In this document: piece by piece, positions 47,424-57,400 of the stretch | How positions within the stretch are numbered: position 1 is the first letter of the stretch | How the letters are laid out: each line of letters starts with the position of its first letter | Source of the DNA: Photobacterium gaetbulicola Gung47 | Lineage (GTDB): Bacteria > Pseudomonadota > Gammaproteobacteria > Enterobacterales > Vibrionaceae | Length of the DNA: 64,000 bases | Assembly (NCBI GenBank): GCA_000940995.1 | Contig: CP005974.1 | Span: 3,472,001-3,536,000, forward strand | Direction: 5' to 3' | Program-made: the position numbers and the translations under genes | Notes under the pieces: model-generated | The model's database searches: none | What the model was told of the DNA's origin: nothing | What the model saw: only the letters and a program-made list of their open reading frames with translations

Positions 47424-48503
47424 ATGCAAAATCAAGACTCAGGATACTGTTACTCTTTTCCCGCTGTGAGGGGTATTCAGGCAGGTAGACCATTCTACAT
47501 CGCAACATGCCCCCTTAGAATTATCCCTAAGATCTTCAGTTACAACGAGGGCGATGTCCCACCAGAGCTTCGCGCTCAACGTACGCTAAATAAGACGCGC
47601 ATACCTGAGATGGTTAAGTACCTACTTGATAATCCAAAAGATTATGTATTCTCAGCATTAACTGCTTCAGTAGGTGTAGATATAGGTTTTGATGATCATG
47701 ACGGAGCTCCTAACTTAGGTACGTTAAAAATCCCAATGGATGCTCAAATCTTGATCAATGATGGTCAGCATCGTCGTAAAGCCATTGAAGAAGCTCTTCT
47801 CGAAAACCCTGATCTTGGTCAGGATAATATCCCTGTGTTGTTCTTTATTGACGAGGGACTCACTCGTAGCCAGCAAATGTTTGCCGATTTGAACAAATAC
47901 GCAGTTAAGCCAAGCCCATCACTAGGCACCCTTTATGACCATAGAGATGAAAGCTCTGAGTTAGCCAGAGAGCTCGCTACCAACTCACTGCCATTTGTTG
48001 GGCTTACTGAAATGGAAAAATCGAACATAAGTCCGAAATCCAACAAACTTTTTACATTGAGTAGCATCAAGCAATCCACTCGAGCATTACTTGGAAAAGG
48101 GCCGAAAGATGGCTTTAGCCAAGATGAAAAACAACTAGCGCAAGAGTTTTGGGCTGAAGTAACCAAACACTTACCAGATTGGCAAATGGTAATAGACAAA
48201 CAGGTATCCCCAGCTCAGCTACGCCAAGAGTTTATTCACGCGCATGGCGTAGGCCTGCATGCAATTGGTGTACTAGGTAAAGCAATACTCTGCCAAAACC
48301 CAAGCAATTGGAAACAAAAGCTAGAGCCACTAGCAAATATCAATTGGCTTAAAACCAACCCAGTATGGGTTGAGCGCAGCATGAACCACGGTAAGTTAAG
48401 TAAGTCCACACAAAGCATATTACTAACTGCCAACGCATTAAAAATTGAACTGGGGTTAGATTTGACCCCAGAAGAAAAAGCTCTAGAGAAGCAACTATCA
48501 TGA
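47424..48503 (+). CDS. dndB: DNA phosphorothioation regulator DndB (DGQHR domain)
   Basis: The 359-residue protein has the family-defining DGQHR motif at residues 113-117 (LINDGQHRRKAIEEAL), followed by DNIPVLFFIDEGLTRSQQMFADLNKYAVKPS, also conserved. DndB homologues repress transcription of dnd genes and are dispensable for modification itself. It is the first gene of dndB-dndC-dndD-dndE and its TGA overlaps the dndC start (ATGA). A Shine-Dalgarno is weak. Putative operators lie directly upstream, consistent with autoregulation. Confidence 0.93.
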   Translation: MQNQDSGYCYSFPAVRGIQAGRPFYIATCPLRIIPKIFSYNEGDVPPELRAQRTLNKTRIPEMVKYLLDNPKDYVFSALTASVGVDIGFDDHDGAPNLGTLKIPMDAQILINDGQHRRKAIEEALLENPDLGQDNIPVLFFIDEGLTRSQQMFADLNKYAVKPSPSLGTLYDHRDESSELARELATNSLPFVGLTEMEKSNISPKSNKLFTLSSIKQSTRALLGKGPKDGFSQDEKQLAQEFWAEVTKHLPDWQMVIDKQVSPAQLRQEFIHAHGVGLHAIGVLGKAILCQNPSNWKQKLEPLANINWLKTNPVWVERSMNHGKLSKSTQSILLTANALKIELGLDLTPEEKALEKQLS

Positions 48504-50131
48504 TTAACGAGCTACAACTAGCAGAAGACCTTGCAGAATACGAAGACTTTATTCATGCAGAAGACTTCGCTAACAATAAACTGAGTCACTACATTGCCGA
48601 TGTTCAGCGTGTTTACTGCGCTGATAAACGCCCATGGGTAATCGGATACAGCGGCGGCAAAGACTCATCTGCGGTAATGTCATTAGTTTATATCGCACTC
48701 CTCGGATTAGAAGCAGAGCAGCGCCATAAACCCATATTTGTCGTTTCCTCCGATACTCTCGTCGAGACACCAGTGGTCGTTAATCATATCAAAGACTCCT
48801 TGATTGCAATTGAGAGAGGCGCAAAACGCGACAACTTGCCAATCACTTGTCACAAGGTCGTTCCTGAAGCTGGTCAATCTTTTTGGGCTAATCTACTGGG
48901 TAAGGGCTACCCTGCTCCGACACGTTCTTTCCGCTGGTGTACTGAACGAATGAAGATAGATCCGGTTAGTAATTTCATCAAAACAAAAGTATCTCAATTT
49001 GATGAAGTAATTGTCGTTCTAGGCTCACGAAGCCAAGAAAGTGCTTCTCGAGCTCAAGTCATTGCTAAACATAAAATCGACGGCTCTCGTCTTGCTCGTC
49101 ACACTACCCTTGCTAACGCATTTATCTTTACACCTATAGATACCTGGGGCGTTGATGACGTATGGAAACTGTTACGCCTATGCCATCTTGAAACTAAGCA
49201 GACCCCTTATGGGCCGAAGAACATTTGGATCGACAAGTATGACCTAGAGTGGGAAAACCCTTGGGGTGGCAAAAACCTTGTGTTGTGGAACCTCTACAAA
49301 GATTCTTCCGGTCAAGGGGAATGTCCAATGGTTATAGATGAAACCACACCATCTTGTGGTAACTCTCGATTTGGCTGCTGGACATGTACCGTAGTGACCA
49401 AAGATCGTGCTATGGAAAGCCTTATTCAAAATGGTGAAGAGTGGATGGCTCCTCTTCTAGAGTTTCGTAATAAGCTTGCGATGACTACTGATCCCGCAAA
49501 CAAAGAAGAGTTCAGAAACCACAAGCGACGCACCGGTAGAGTTAGCTACCAGTACGCCAAAGAAGGAGAAGATATAGCAACAGAGCGTAAGCATGTGCCT
49601 GGGCCTTACTGGTTAAAATATCGTCGCCAATGGCTACGTGAGCTACTTGAATTAGATAATAAGTTTAAATCTGAAGGCCGTGAGATAGAGCTAATCACGG
49701 CACCTGAGCTTCATGCAATTCGCCAAGAATGGATTCATGACCCAAACGAACCAGATTGGGATGACTCTCTACCAACGATTTTTAGAGATATATATGGCTA
49801 TGATCTTGATTGGATTTATGACGATAACGCTAGCTTTGGTAAAGGTGATGCACAACTAATTAATGAACTTTGTGACAGTTTTGATATTACTCCAGAAATG
49901 ATCATGAAGCTTATTGAATTAGAGGTTTCAATGGAAGGCTTAAGCCGTCGCAGTGGTATTTCAAAAAAGATCGAATCTCTATTAAAGCAAGACTGGGGAA
50001 GCTTGGAAGAAATCAAACATAAACATGCTTCACTGCAAAGTAAGGCTGAGTTTGACGTTCATCAAAAAGAAATTGAGCGCTACAACGAGCAACTTGCAGA
50101 CATAGATAAACAGCTTCAAAAAGAGTTTTAA
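48500..50131 (+). CDS. dndC: DNA phosphorothioation protein DndC (PAPS reductase-like)
   Basis: DndC is an ATP-pyrophosphatase-type enzyme with an iron-sulfur cluster that activates the DNA backbone or transfers sulfur in phosphorothioate synthesis. The PP-loop SGGKDS is at residues 51-56. RSFRWCTERMKIDP (Cys147) follows, and four cysteines at 275, 286, 293 and 296 (GECPMVID, PSCGNSRFGCWTC) can bind the 4Fe-4S cluster. At 543 residues it is of normal size. It overlaps dndB by four bases and precedes dndD by eight. It would interact with a cysteine desulfurase, which must be supplied elsewhere because dndA is missing here. Confidence 0.96.
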   Translation: MINELQLAEDLAEYEDFIHAEDFANNKLSHYIADVQRVYCADKRPWVIGYSGGKDSSAVMSLVYIALLGLEAEQRHKPIFVVSSDTLVETPVVVNHIKDSLIAIERGAKRDNLPITCHKVVPEAGQSFWANLLGKGYPAPTRSFRWCTERMKIDPVSNFIKTKVSQFDEVIVVLGSRSQESASRAQVIAKHKIDGSRLARHTTLANAFIFTPIDTWGVDDVWKLLRLCHLETKQTPYGPKNIWIDKYDLEWENPWGGKNLVLWNLYKDSSGQGECPMVIDETTPSCGNSRFGCWTCTVVTKDRAMESLIQNGEEWMAPLLEFRNKLAMTTDPANKEEFRNHKRRTGRVSYQYAKEGEDIATERKHVPGPYWLKYRRQWLRELLELDNKFKSEGREIELITAPELHAIRQEWIHDPNEPDWDDSLPTIFRDIYGYDLDWIYDDNASFGKGDAQLINELCDSFDITPEMIMKLIELEVSMEGLSRRSGISKKIESLLKQDWGSLEEIKHKHASLQSKAEFDVHQKEIERYNEQLADIDKQLQKEF

Positions 50132-50139
50132 ATACTGAA

Positions 50140-52149
50140 ATGTTGATAACAAAACTAACATTAAACAACTTTCGCGTGTTTCGTGGTGTACATGAAATTG
50201 ATTTACGCCCCGCACCTGCACGTTTAAGTAAAAGTGGTCCAATTGAAGGTACTGAACGACCAATTGTTTTATTCGGTGGTTTAAATGGGGCCGGAAAAAC
50301 TTCAATCTTAACCGCTGTACGCTTAGCTCTATTTGGACGCCAATCATTTAGCCAAGTACTTTCAAACGTTGAATACATTGAAGCGTTATCAGAGCTAATA
50401 CACAAAGGAGTCGGCTTTGGTGGTGTTCAAGATAACGCATCAATTGAACTTGAATTTAAGTACAGCCAAAACGGTGAAGAGAACACTTATAAAGTTATTC
50501 GTAGTTGGAAGCGTGGCAAAAAAGACAACCTATTCCTAGAAAAAGATGATACCCAAATCCCTGAGCTCAACTACGAACAGTGTCAAGGTTTCCTGAATGA
50601 GCTGATCCCCACAGGCATCGCAGATTTATTCTTCTTTGACGGTGAAAAGATTGCAGAGCTTGCAGAAGACGAATCTGGTACCGTCTTAAAAACCGCTGTC
50701 CGTCGTTTATTAGGGTTAGATGTCATCGCTAAGCTTAAGAACGACCTAAACATCTTTTTAAAAAAACAAGGCTCTGGTGCTTTAACCCAATCGCTGAAAG
50801 AAGAGATGAATACTCTGGATGAACAACGCATCGACCATGAGCGAAAGGCAGAGAAACTTCGAGGGGAAGCAGATATTGTTGATGCTCAAATTGAATTAGT
50901 TTCTCGCGACATTCTTAATCTAGAAAACAAATTGTCGCAAAATGGCGGTGCTTGGGCTAAAACTCGAGAAGACGAGCAGCGGAAAGTAGATAGCTTACTT
51001 AGAGAAAAAGTAGAGCTTGAAAAGCAAATCCGTATGGAAATGGAGACAAGTCTTCCATTCTCGCTCGCCCCTAAAACAATGCAGCGCCTTCAGGAACAAA
51101 TTAAGCAAGAGAAAGAAATAAAGAAAAAGCAAAGCTTTGGAAATGAGTTAGATTCATTTTTAAAAACACTACGCTCAAAGTACCCAAGCTTTGACACAGA
51201 AATGGCACAAAATGCCATTACTGATAGCTTTAAAGCGCATGTAGGTCAATTTGATACCGCAGAGCTTGTTTTAGATATATCTGATCGCCAGGCTAATACT
51301 ATTGATTATCAGCTATCTTCTCTGTCTCAAGAATCATATTCACGCTTCGACGGGGCACGACTACGTCTTCAAAGAGTGGAAGAAGAGCTTGATAACGCTT
51401 CAAACAACATTGCACGAGCGCCTGAAAAAGAGCTAGTACAAGAACTCTTTGCTGACGTACGTAAACTAGATAAGAAAAAAGAAAAGCTCATTATCGAGTT
51501 GCAAAATTTGCTGAAGAAAGCAAAACATGAATTAAGACTAGCTCTAGAAACAGCTCGTAAGATTCAAAAATTACACGATAAAAACAAAGAAGAATCTCAT
51601 AAAAATCAGAGCATTAGCAATGCTCAAAACTCTATATTACTGCTAGATAAATTTGCGGAACAGTTAACTAAGGCTCGAGTAAAGCAGTTAGAAAATGAAT
51701 TTGTACAGTCATATAGGAAGCTTGCTCGCAAAGAAGACCTACAGCTAACGGCTTCAATTAACTCTGAATCATTTGATGTTGAATTGGTGGATGAGCACGG
51801 TATAAAAATTAACCGTAAAGCCATGTCGGCAGGAGAGAAGCAAATCTATGCAATTTCAATTTTGGAGGCACTTGGTCGTACATCAGGCCGTAAACTTCCG
51901 ATCATTATTGACACACCACTAGGTCGATTAGACTCACATCATCGTGACAAGCTCGTTGAATATTACTTCCCAACAGCGAGTCACCAAGTTGTGATTCTAT
52001 CAACTGATACAGAAATAGATAGAAATTATACAAACCTAATCCAAGACGATATTGCTCGTACTTACGAGATTCATTTTGACGGGTCCACGAAATCATCTTC
52101 ATTGAAAAAAGGGTATTTCTGGAGAGAAACAGTTAAGGGGATGGTGTAA
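50140..52149 (+). CDS. dndD: DNA phosphorothioation protein DndD (SMC/RecF-like ATPase)
   Basis: DndD is an ABC/SMC-type ATPase needed for sulfur insertion, thought to open or nick DNA for modification. The 669-residue protein has Walker A GGLNGAGKTS (residues 46-55), the family motif LFFFDGEKIAEL (about 163-174), a long coiled coil (roughly 210-530), the ABC signature MSAGEKQI (about 561-568), and Walker B LPIIIDTPLGRLDSHHR (about 585-602). It shares one base with dndE (TAATG), so it is translationally coupled. Strong A/T bias and dense Lys/Glu content match the rest of the island. Confidence 0.95.
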   Translation: MLITKLTLNNFRVFRGVHEIDLRPAPARLSKSGPIEGTERPIVLFGGLNGAGKTSILTAVRLALFGRQSFSQVLSNVEYIEALSELIHKGVGFGGVQDNASIELEFKYSQNGEENTYKVIRSWKRGKKDNLFLEKDDTQIPELNYEQCQGFLNELIPTGIADLFFFDGEKIAELAEDESGTVLKTAVRRLLGLDVIAKLKNDLNIFLKKQGSGALTQSLKEEMNTLDEQRIDHERKAEKLRGEADIVDAQIELVSRDILNLENKLSQNGGAWAKTREDEQRKVDSLLREKVELEKQIRMEMETSLPFSLAPKTMQRLQEQIKQEKEIKKKQSFGNELDSFLKTLRSKYPSFDTEMAQNAITDSFKAHVGQFDTAELVLDISDRQANTIDYQLSSLSQESYSRFDGARLRLQRVEEELDNASNNIARAPEKELVQELFADVRKLDKKKEKLIIELQNLLKKAKHELRLALETARKIQKLHDKNKEESHKNQSISNAQNSILLLDKFAEQLTKARVKQLENEFVQSYRKLARKEDLQLTASINSESFDVELVDEHGIKINRKAMSAGEKQIYAISILEALGRTSGRKLPIIIDTPLGRLDSHHRDKLVEYYFPTASHQVVILSTDTEIDRNYTNLIQDDIARTYEIHFDGSTKSSSLKKGYFWRETVKGMV

Positions 52150-52499
52150 TGTTACCTAATCGAAATATGTGCTTAACTCAGCAAACAGAGGACCAACTAA
52201 AAAAACTAAAAGTGCAAACAGGAATAACCCCCAATATTTCTGCACGTATTGCTTTCTTCCGTTCAATTGAAAGTGACTTTAGATATAACGGTCAAGAGGT
52301 AAACCTAAACGGTTCTTTAAAACTAGATAAGTTCACTTGGCTTGGTGAAACCAGTGATGTTACTGAGTTAGTTTTAAAATTATACTACCCAACACTTGAT
52401 ACCAAAGAGTATCAACAAGCTTGGGCAGCACATGTTGAGGATGGGATTGCTGCAATTAGAAACTACCGAAATATATCAGCGGTATCAGCAGCACTTTAA
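52149..52499 (+). CDS. dndE: DNA phosphorothioation protein DndE
   Basis: The 116-residue protein matches the small DndE family: an N-terminal LTQQTEDQLKKLKVQTGITPNISARIAFFRSIE, typical of the region that mediates tetramer formation and binding to nicked DNA, and the C-terminal EYQQAWAAHVEDGIAAIRNYRNIS. It completes the modification set dndB-C-D-E. AAGGGG precedes the ATG. A hairpin lies just after the stop, before the convergent gene. Confidence 0.94.
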   Translation: MLPNRNMCLTQQTEDQLKKLKVQTGITPNISARIAFFRSIESDFRYNGQEVNLNGSLKLDKFTWLGETSDVTELVLKLYYPTLDTKEYQQAWAAHVEDGIAAIRNYRNISAVSAAL

Positions 52500-52509
52500 A
52501 TAAAATAAC

Positions 52510-52545
52510 CGAGGATGTAAGTTGTAAGTCACTCCTTCATCCTCG
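52510..52545. terminator. Hairpin between convergent dndE and the DGQHR gene
   Basis: CGAGGATG and CATCCTCG pair across a 20-base loop that can extend the stem with AAG/CTT. There is no long T tract. Position between convergent stops supports a terminator role. Confidence 0.55.
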
Positions 52546-52584
52546 AATTACAATAAGCGCTAAATTTATTTTAAAAATAACACC

Positions 52585-53808
52585 TCAGGCCACAACCTCA
52601 ACATAGAGTTTTTTATCGCTTGGTTTAATATTCAAGTTATTAATATCATCTATTCCAGATGCAATAACTAAGGAATTTCTTAACCTTGTTCTCAACTTTG
52701 TCTGAACACCAAAAAACTCATCAGTAAAATCTATTTTGTTAGCTTTAGTAAAAATTTCTATAAAGTACTCCTCCGTTAACAATTCAACTTTAGTTTCTTG
52801 GCAAACAATTTTTAAAAAGTCGAAACTAGCATGAATACCTAGTGTTTTCTGAAATACATCAAATTTCCAGAGTGTTTTTTTAAGTGCACTAAAGTAACTT
52901 ACTATAAGGTTGTATAGTGTTTTATCTTTTTGATTCAAATAATAATCTCGTAATGGTGTGCTTGTATTTATACTTTTTAGCATACTACGATCACGCCCAT
53001 CTTTAATCGACTTTGTATGCAGAGTTTCACGGTCATTCTTTGGATTATTAGTTATCAAAGACAAAATACCATCGATGATAGAAGCCATTGAAATACTTGT
53101 TTCTGATCTACTATTTACGGTACCAAGCCTAATTTTACCTTTGAGTGGAGACTCTTCATCACTAGCTAATACTCTTGCAAAATATACTGCGAGTGTTTCT
53201 GGCGACCAACTATTTGGCTCCCCTTGTTCCATGTCAAACTGAAAAAGATTATATGCTAAATTTTTATCAACTCTCTTTTGGTTTATATTAATATTTGTGA
53301 ATATTCTAGCGTGATAAGCTAAAGGGAGATCAATATATACAGAACAAAGTAACTCTGTATTTTTAGCAGAAGAATTCTCGAACCCAAATACTCTATGCTG
53401 TCCATCTATAATTGATGCTAACTTCTTACTAGATGGGATAACTAAATAATAAAAATTATCGTCAACTTGCTCTATATCCCAGCGTTCTCTAGGTGATGTA
53501 ATAAGATTCCCGTCAGGGTCATAATTAGCTCCAAGTATAATAGAGTTTGGAAAACTAGCATCTACAGTTTCACTGTATCGTTTTATTTCTTTAAGTCTTT
53601 TTGGCGTTCTTACCCTTTGATTACCTACAAGACTATTTACCATTTTTCCAAGGTAACTTATTGAGTTTTCTTCATCACTATCAGCTAATATTTCAGCCTT
53701 AATTGTATAGCAAGACTTGAGTAGGAAGTCAGCAGTCAAAGATACAACATAAAAATCACCTAAAGGCTGGCTAACTTTGATTGCGGGTATTTTAAGAGGA
53801 AAATTCAT
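52585..53808 (-). CDS. DGQHR-domain protein, DndB-like paralogue
   Basis: The 407-residue protein carries the DGQHR motif at residues 135-139 (LASIIDGQHRVFGFENS) and the neighbouring FTNININQKRVDKNLAYNLF, which defines the DGQHR family together with dndB. Sequence outside these parts is unlike the dndB product of this island, so it is not a recent duplicate. It starts immediately after the stop of a small membrane protein gene (TAAATG) and is probably coupled to it. The pair sits between the modification and restriction operons on the restriction strand. A regulator or DNA-sensing role is possible; none is established. Confidence 0.8.
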   Translation of the reverse strand: MNFPLKIPAIKVSQPLGDFYVVSLTADFLLKSCYTIKAEILADSDEENSISYLGKMVNSLVGNQRVRTPKRLKEIKRYSETVDASFPNSIILGANYDPDGNLITSPRERWDIEQVDDNFYYLVIPSSKKLASIIDGQHRVFGFENSSAKNTELLCSVYIDLPLAYHARIFTNININQKRVDKNLAYNLFQFDMEQGEPNSWSPETLAVYFARVLASDEESPLKGKIRLGTVNSRSETSISMASIIDGILSLITNNPKNDRETLHTKSIKDGRDRSMLKSINTSTPLRDYYLNQKDKTLYNLIVSYFSALKKTLWKFDVFQKTLGIHASFDFLKIVCQETKVELLTEEYFIEIFTKANKIDFTDEFFGVQTKLRTRLRNSLVIASGIDDINNLNIKPSDKKLYVEVVA

Positions 53809-54306
53809 TTAACTTTTATCCTTAATCAAATCTGCATCTGCCTGCTTATATCCGGTCGCATCAGCTTCAACTTCACTTTCGTCATCAAATTTTTCGTCGT
53901 TAGCATTTGCAAACAAAAAGATAAGTAAAGTTAGTGCAGCACAAATATTAACTAATACTGAGACTCCGGTCTGCGCGTTAACATAACCTATCACGCCTAA
54001 CAAAAAGGCTACAAAGCCCAAAATTACACCTAGAGAAGTTAAGCGAAGACTCTTATCTTTGGAAATAAACCCTTCCAATGACAAAGTCCCCAGTATTGCA
54101 ACTGAGAAAGTGAAAACATTCTGGCTTTCAAAAAACATTGCCCCGGTGGAGTCAAGAAGGTACGGAAGCCATACTCCAATTCCTCCTATGGCCACAATAC
54201 CAATAGAAAAGTAAGCGATGAATGATGGGCTCTTCATGGCATTGCAAAATCGAGCGGCCAACTCTTCGCCAATCCCTTTCCAAGAGTTTTTCCTACGCTT
54301 AACCAT
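53809..54306 (-). CDS. Small membrane protein with four predicted helices, partner of the DGQHR protein
   Basis: The 165-residue product has a basic N-terminus (MVKRRKNSWKGIGEELAARF), four hydrophobic stretches at about residues 29-50, 64-80, 90-108 and 113-132, and an acidic cytoplasmic tail (NDEKFDDESEVEADATG). No known family is recognised. The ATG at 54306 has AAGGA at correct spacing; an ATG at 54312 is too close to it. The stop abuts the DGQHR start codon, implying translational coupling and a joint function. A membrane-bound sensor or effector linked to phosphorothioation is a hypothesis only. Confidence 0.7.
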   Translation of the reverse strand: MVKRRKNSWKGIGEELAARFCNAMKSPSFIAYFSIGIVAIGGIGVWLPYLLDSTGAMFFESQNVFTFSVAILGTLSLEGFISKDKSLRLTSLGVILGFVAFLLGVIGYVNAQTGVSVLVNICAALTLLIFLFANANDEKFDDESEVEADATGYKQADADLIKDKS

Positions 54307-54361
54307 TATCATCCTTTTACTTTAATCTTTTTAGTAAGCATAAATAATATCAAAGCGGCAA

Positions 54362-54378
54362 GTGCTCAATGAGAGCAC
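54362..54378 (-). terminator. Hairpin after dptH / before the membrane protein gene
   Basis: GTGCTC-AATGA-GAGCAC (6-bp perfect stem) lies in the 112-base gap between dptH and the membrane protein gene. Short stem and no clear U tract; function uncertain. Confidence 0.35.
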
Positions 54379-54418
54379 CACCAACAATAATTAGGTTGAA
54401 TATTTTAGCACATGCCAA

Positions 54419-57400
54419 TTAAGATATGTTTCTTTCTAGCTCCCAAAAAGCCCTATCTCTCATCTTGACTATCTTCTTAGCTCCATCGATATACAAGCTG
54501 TAGTGCTTATCCAATTTATTGATCGTTTCCATGAGCTTCTCTTGCTCGGCTTTTTCATTTACGCCAAACATGGCTTTCAGCTCCTGAGGGCGGATCTTAG
54601 CAACGCGGTGGATAACCCATGTAAGCACATAACTTGAATAGTCATTTTCACCAGTTTGGAAATGCGTAATGTCCTGTGTTGATAAAATTACACCAACGCC
54701 GTACTCACGACCTTCCTTCAAGATCTTACGTAAGCTTGGAAAGTTTTGAGACATAAAGTTATCAGCCTCATCAACCAAAACCATCTTGGTGATTTGGCGG
54801 AAATCCCCCTGTACTTCTGGCTTACCTTTCTTCTGCATTTGCGAATAGAAAAGATCCAAGGTAAGTGCCACAACAAGATTTTGAACTGATTCATCATTTC
54901 CTTTCAGCTCAACAACCGTTACACCGTTTAGCAAATCGAACAAACTTTGAACCTTACTCGCGTCAGGCTCAAAAATCTCATAAGACACAAGGCTATCTAA
55001 AGCAACATATAACAAATCTTCATCAATTTTGTCTTGAGCTAAAAAGATATCCCATACATCTGAGATAGTCGGTGCCGGGATGCTCCAAGTTGAAGAGTCT
55101 GAACGATCGATCCCTTTGGCCTCATACGCATCGATTACAAGATTTTTTAACTTCATTTGCTGCTTAGGCCCAAGCCTGAATGCTTTAGCCATCGTATTCG
55201 CAAATGAACTAGCTGTATGGACAGGCAGTTTGGGTTTATCTCCAACAAGACTAAGGGGGTTAAAAGGAAGCCTGTCTAAGGTTACTCGTTTAGCTTTATT
55301 CTCGTTCAAGAAACTTTCGTCTACATAATCTTCCTTGTAGTCAAAAATCAACATGCCAATAGGCGCGCTACTCACGTTGTCAACTTGATTACGATTTAAC
55401 TGAGTAATTACTGATTTCGTAAATTGTGTTTTACCTGTTCCCATAGTGCCAATAATACCGGTATTGGTATTCATAAATTTGGCCGTATTAGTTGGCTCCC
55501 AGTTTAACGGAGCTTGAGTTAGCGCATTATGGCCAAACAATACGTTCAGGTTATTACCTGATTCCTGTGGTTGTATAACTGCATCTACCCTCTGCTCTGC
55601 CCCCTCAATAGTAGCTTTCGATTCTTGTTTAGCACTTTCTAAAACTGTTTCTTCATTTGCCACACTTTTCAGCTGGCAGTTTTCACTTTCTTTTTCAGCT
55701 TTAATTACTAGGTCACGCCCCTGCTCTAAGTCGCTTATAATCTTCTCACCGCAACTTTCCTCTGGGTCTAATTGTTCAAATGCTAAGTCCGCAGAGCTAG
55801 TATCACCATGTAGTACAAACTGAGTGGGAACATGATAAATACTAACAATATCCAGCTTGTAAATTAGTTCTTGAAGCGGTGTTTTTACTAAGTTAGGTAA
55901 CAGAGCCATAGGTAACTCTACTTGTAAAATGCCACTGCGCATTCGATAGTCAGGAGCAAGGCAACTTGCCCCTTCTAAGTGGCTAACTACAAAACCATCA
56001 GGGTATTCCGCAATCTTTGCTAGAGTGTAATCTCCTTTCAACCACACTTCTTTTTCACACAATAATGCATCAAAATAATCCGTAGAAAATACATTGTACA
56101 AGCGGTATTTATCTACTTGCATTAGTACCTGGCGCATGAATAAGCTGCGATTTAACTTACTTGCTAATGTATCTTCACCCAATATGTCTTCGCTTAAATA
56201 GCGTAGCAACTCCTTTGCCTGCTCCACTGCTTTTTTATAGTCAGGGGTAGCACCAGTTTTCACCTCTACCGGAAGTAAGTACATCTGTTGGTCTTTAAAA
56301 CCGACCAAAAGTATATCATCAGAAATTGCGCCTTTTTTATAGCCATTCGCGTTACGAGAGAAATCACTATCCGACATCTTCAAGCCAACGTTGCCTGAGA
56401 CTCGTATCATCTCCGCGATCGAGAGGGGTACCCAAGTGACGTCTGAGCCATGCACCAAACTGGTTACGAACTTATAAGCCCCGATAATCCCCCTACGCTC
56501 TTTATTGATCTTGGGTTCACATGTCATCATATTGAGCAGCCAATCACCATTAAAGGCATTAAATTCATTGATTTGACCGCCATCTCCCTTTTCTATCACT
56601 TTTTCAAACAGGCTACGCTGCGCTGTTACAGTAATCGCATCATAGCTTGAAGAGCTAGTGTATTGATCTGAGTAGTGGATGAGAACAACATCTTCATTAC
56701 TGTGGAAAAAATCCAATGTTACTCGTGGCTCAATGATGGTCGTCCAAATAGAACTATCATAAGCTAGCTTAAGTGAATCCTTGAACTCAGACGTAATCGA
56801 TAGCGCCAATGCTTTACTCGTCTCGTAGGTCGTTTCCTGACTAGCGCATTGCCCTAACGTACCAATAGCTTTTGCTAACCTCAGCTTTTGATTGTTTGAG
56901 TAATCCACATTCTTGAGGCCAAAACCAGTAATAAATGAGTCTTGGTCACGATAGGCAGCTTCACCAGGGAGGAAGCCATCACATGCGATACCACTCTCAA
57001 CACTATCAATTGATACGGATTCACACTTCACTTTCGATGCGTTTCTGAAAAAGCATATGTGCGAATAGGCTTGCCCGTTCTTCTTCGCCTGATTATTGGT
57101 GAACTTACTGTAGGTTAACCGTGTTCGAAGGATGTCAATAATGGTGTCAGCAACTTCACGCGCCTTGCCTTTATCTAGCTCAAGCCATTTCTTCAGGTCA
57201 TCATAGTTTGCAGTTTCTGCAAAATGATCAAATGCATTAAACGCTAATGTTTCGTCATAAAGGTTGATGTGGATAGAAGTCGATTGCTCTAGGTTGCTAC
57301 GAATATAATCGACCAGCCCAAGAAATAGTTCATTAGCCTCATCTTGGTTAACTGCATTTACAATAATACTCTTTTCAGAACCAGTAAATAACTGACTAAA

